Source: an uncultured Lachnospiraceae bacterium
GTDB lineage: Bacteria; Bacillota; Clostridia; Lachnospirales; Lachnospiraceae
NCBI GenBank assembly: GCA_910588295.1
Contig: CAJUQO010000088.1
Location: forward strand, 1-6,252
Direction: 5' to 3'
DNA: 6,252 nucleotides
The position numbers were made by a program, and so were the translations under genes. A model generated the notes under the pieces. That model did no database searches and was not told where the DNA came from. It was given only the letters and a program-made list of their open reading frames with translations. How positions within the stretch are numbered: the stretch's first letter is position 1; every line of letters begins with the position of its first letter. Positions 4,418 to 6,252 of the stretch are shown here, piece after piece.

Positions 4418-5146
4418 ATGGGCGTAATTTCAATGAAACAGCTTTTGGAAGCAGGTGTGCATTTCGGTCATCAGACAAGGAGATGGAACCCCAAAATGGC
4501 TCCGTACATTTACACAGAGCGTAACGGTATCTACATCATTGACCTGCAGAAATCTGTAGGCATGGTAGACGAGGCATATAAAGCCGTTGCCAACATCGCT
4601 GCCGAGGGCGGCTCTATCTTGTTTGTGGGAACAAAGAAGCAGGCCCAGGACGCTATCGCTTTAGAGGCCACCCGCTGCGGTATGTTCTATGTGAACGAGA
4701 GATGGCTGGGCGGTATGCTGACCAATTTCAAGACTATCCAGAGCAGGATTCAGAGACTGAAAGAGATCGAGGCTATGGAGGCTGACGGTACATTTGACGT
4801 GCTGCCGAAGAAGGAAGTTATTCTTCTCAAGAAACAGCTGGAGAAGCTGCAGAAGAACCTGGGCGGCATCAAAGAGATGAAGAGACTGCCGGATGCTATC
4901 TTTGTTGTTGATCCGAAGAAAGAGAGGATCTGCGTACAGGAAGCTCATACGCTGGGTATTCCGCTGATCGGTATCTGTGATACCAACTGCGATCCCGAAG
5001 AACTGGATTATGTGATCCCCGGCAATGATGACGCTATCCGTGCTGTAAAACTGATTGTATCCAAGATGGCAGATGCCGTTGTGGAGGCAAACCAGGGCGA
5101 GGCTGAGGAAGTCGAGGAGACGGAAAAGGAAGTCGTTGAGGAATAA
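4418..5146 (+). CDS. rpsB: 30S ribosomal protein S2
   Basis: S2 binds late to the 30S subunit at the head-body junction and is needed for S1 or mRNA docking. The 242-residue length is normal. The opening MGVISMKQLLEAGVHFGHQT includes the N-terminal S2 signature (9-18). RWLGGMLTN (95-103) is the conserved 16S-contact region, and the second signature spans PDAIFVVDPKKER to EAHTLGIP (158-182). A coiled-coil-like charged helix lies at about 105-150, and the protein ends in a very acidic tail (228-242). The start at 4418 has AAAGGAG 8 nt upstream and matches family N-termini. The in-frame extension back to 4286 overlaps the promoter region and leader and is rejected. TAA (5144-5146) is directly followed by in-frame TAG, a double stop. 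It is co-transcribed with tsf 32 nt downstream. Confidence 0.98.
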   Translation: MGVISMKQLLEAGVHFGHQTRRWNPKMAPYIYTERNGIYIIDLQKSVGMVDEAYKAVANIAAEGGSILFVGTKKQAQDAIALEATRCGMFYVNERWLGGMLTNFKTIQSRIQRLKEIEAMEADGTFDVLPKKEVILLKKQLEKLQKNLGGIKEMKRLPDAIFVVDPKKERICVQEAHTLGIPLIGICDTNCDPEELDYVIPGNDDAIRAVKLIVSKMADAVVEANQGEAEEVEETEKEVVEE

Positions 5147-5178
5147 TAGATCATAACCCATTTCAGGAGGAAAATAGA

Positions 5179-6114
5179 ATGGCTATTACAGCAGCAGAGG
5201 TTAAGAAATTAAGAGAGACAACCGGAGCCGGTATGATGGACTGCAAGAAAGCCCTGACGGCTACCGAGGGTGATATGGACAAGGCCATTGAGTGGCTGAG
5301 AGAAAAAGGACTGGCCACAGCCCAGAAAAAAGCCAGCCGTGTGGCTGCCGAGGGCCTGTGTAAAGTGCTCGTATCCGAGGATGCGAAAAAGGCCGTTGTA
5401 GTCGAGGTAAATGCCGAGACAGACTTCGTGGCAAAGAATGACAAGTTCCAGGGCTATGTGGCTCAGGTGGCTGAGCAGGCCATGGAGACCGAGGCTCCCG
5501 ATGTGGAAGCTTTCCTGGCTGAGACATGGAAATTTGATAATACCAAAACCGTGAACGAGGCGCTGGCCGGCCAGATCGCCGTGATCGGTGAGAATATGAA
5601 CATCCGTCGCTTCACCAAGATCAATGAGGAGAACGGCTTTGTAGCTCCCTATACTCATATGGGCGGCAAGATCGGTGTTTTGGTGGATGTGGAGACCGAC
5701 GTGATCAACGACGCGGTGAAAGAGATGGCCAACAATGTGGCTATGCAGGTGGCGGCCATGAAGCCGGTTTACGTTTCCACCGATGACGTTTCCGAGGAGT
5801 ATAAGCAGAAAGAGCTGGCGATTCTGGTGGCCCAGGCCAAGAACGATCCGAAAAATGCCGGCAAGCCGGACAACATCATCGAGAAGATGGTTACCGGCCG
5901 TCTGAACAAGGAGCTGAAAGAAGTATGTCTGCTTCAGCAGGAGTATGTGAAGGCCGAGAACAAAGAAAATGTCGGCCAGTACGTGGCATCCGTTGCCAAA
6001 GCCAATGGCGCAAAGATCACGATCAAATCCTTTATCCGCTTTGAGACAGGCGAGGGTATTGAGAAACGCGAGGAGAACTTTGCGGAGGAAGTGGCGAAAC
6101 AGATGAATGCGTAG
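5179..6114 (+). CDS. tsf: Translation elongation factor Ts
   Basis: EF-Ts is the nucleotide exchange factor that releases GDP from EF-Tu, in the cytosol. The 311-residue protein shows the N-terminal UBA-like domain with LRETTGAGMMDCKKAL (11-26). The TDFVAKND motif (81-88), including the Asp-Phe pair that disturbs the EF-Tu Mg2+ site, follows EVNAE. Two core subdomains come next, with HMGGKIGVLV in the first, and a C-terminal region runs to MNA. Alanine 79 sits where the classic signature has Ser or Cys, a mild variation. AGGAGG ends 8 nt before the ATG, so the start is clear. It follows rpsB by 32 nt, the standard bacterial pair, and ends before a strong terminator, so the transcript is probably rpsB-tsf only. 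No truncation or frameshift. Confidence 0.98.
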   Translation: MAITAAEVKKLRETTGAGMMDCKKALTATEGDMDKAIEWLREKGLATAQKKASRVAAEGLCKVLVSEDAKKAVVVEVNAETDFVAKNDKFQGYVAQVAEQAMETEAPDVEAFLAETWKFDNTKTVNEALAGQIAVIGENMNIRRFTKINEENGFVAPYTHMGGKIGVLVDVETDVINDAVKEMANNVAMQVAAMKPVYVSTDDVSEEYKQKELAILVAQAKNDPKNAGKPDNIIEKMVTGRLNKELKEVCLLQQEYVKAENKENVGQYVASVAKANGAKITIKSFIRFETGEGIEKREENFAEEVAKQMNA

Positions 6115-6152
6115 AAATTTGTCGAAATAAGGCGAATAGAGATAGGAATGAG

Positions 6153-6195
6153 AACCCTTGTAAGTGGTGTGTATGCGCCATTTGCAGGGGTTTTT
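6153..6195 (+). terminator. Strong intrinsic terminator after tsf
   Basis: Bases 6153-6170 pair without a bulge to 6175-6192: 18 continuous pairs, six of them G-U, closed by a 4-nt GTAT loop. Five T residues (6191-6195) overlap the base of the stem, with another T-rich patch at 6200-6203. The stem starts 39 nt past the tsf stop codon. Confidence 0.88.
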
Positions 6196-6221
6196 AGTGT
6201 TTTATGTTGAATTTTCATTTC

Positions 6222-6250
6222 TTGACACTGTCACGATATACCGTTATAAT
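6222..6250 (+). promoter_or_regulatory. Perfect consensus sigma-A promoter for the next, unseen gene
   Basis: TTGACA (6222-6227) and TATAAT (6245-6250) are separated by exactly 17 nt, a full consensus match. It follows the tsf terminator by about 27 nt and points off the right edge. By common gene order the target could be pyrH, but that gene is not visible here. Confidence 0.9.
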
Positions 6251-6252
6251 CA

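Noticed and set aside
4661..5161. 166-codon minus-strand open frame
   Set aside because: Antisense shadow of rpsB, which is unambiguous on the plus strand.
5209..5658. 149-codon minus-strand open frame
   Set aside because: Antisense shadow of tsf with no recognisable domain.

Overview
The window looks like chromosomal DNA from a Gram-positive anaerobe of the class Clostridia, probably a Lachnospiraceae-type gut bacterium. The support is an M-box magnesium riboswitch ahead of mgtE, strong AGGAGG ribosome binding sites, Firmicutes-style S2 and EF-Ts proteins, roughly balanced GC content and sigma-A-like promoters. This is an inference from gene style; no rRNA or tRNA gene is present to fix the taxonomy.

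Left part (1-1440, minus strand): the first 283 codons of the magnesium channel MgtE run off the left edge, so the membrane domain lies outside. Its leader of about 550 nt can be read in order: promoter (1410-1438), M-box riboswitch (about 1247-1392), intrinsic terminator (1200-1227), a 31-codon small ORF with a strong ribosome binding site (984-1079), a hairpin whose 5' arm overlaps that ORF's stop codon, then mgtE. The M-box 3' strand can instead make 10 continuous pairs with the terminator hairpin, which predicts termination when Mg2+ is high.

Middle part (1440-3500): a possible 33-codon ORF with its own promoter (1510-1611), a single-domain cupin on the minus strand (1713-2060), and divergently an iron-type alcohol dehydrogenase on the plus strand (2385-3500). 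The dehydrogenase has a good promoter and a long leader that carries a terminator-like hairpin.

Right-middle (3500-4310): a decayed IS110-family transposase fragment on the minus strand (about 3641-3966). It is followed by a non-coding stretch with two directly abutting perfect 9-bp hairpins and a potential pseudoknot (4116-4231). I cannot name this stretch; it is the least explained sequence here.

Right part (4270-6252): the translation operon rpsB-tsf, with an extended -10 promoter, a GC-rich folded leader that may allow S2 feedback control, a 32-nt gap between the genes, and an 18-bp-stem terminator after tsf. A perfect consensus promoter (TTGACA-N17-TATAAT) at the right edge drives an unseen downstream gene, which could be pyrH by common gene order.

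Most of the window is ordinary housekeeping and metabolic sequence. The points worth a second look are the layered mgtE leader, the structured element at 4116-4231, the rpsB leader and the possible attenuator before the dehydrogenase. I saw no CRISPR array, tRNA, rRNA, defence gene or intact mobile element.
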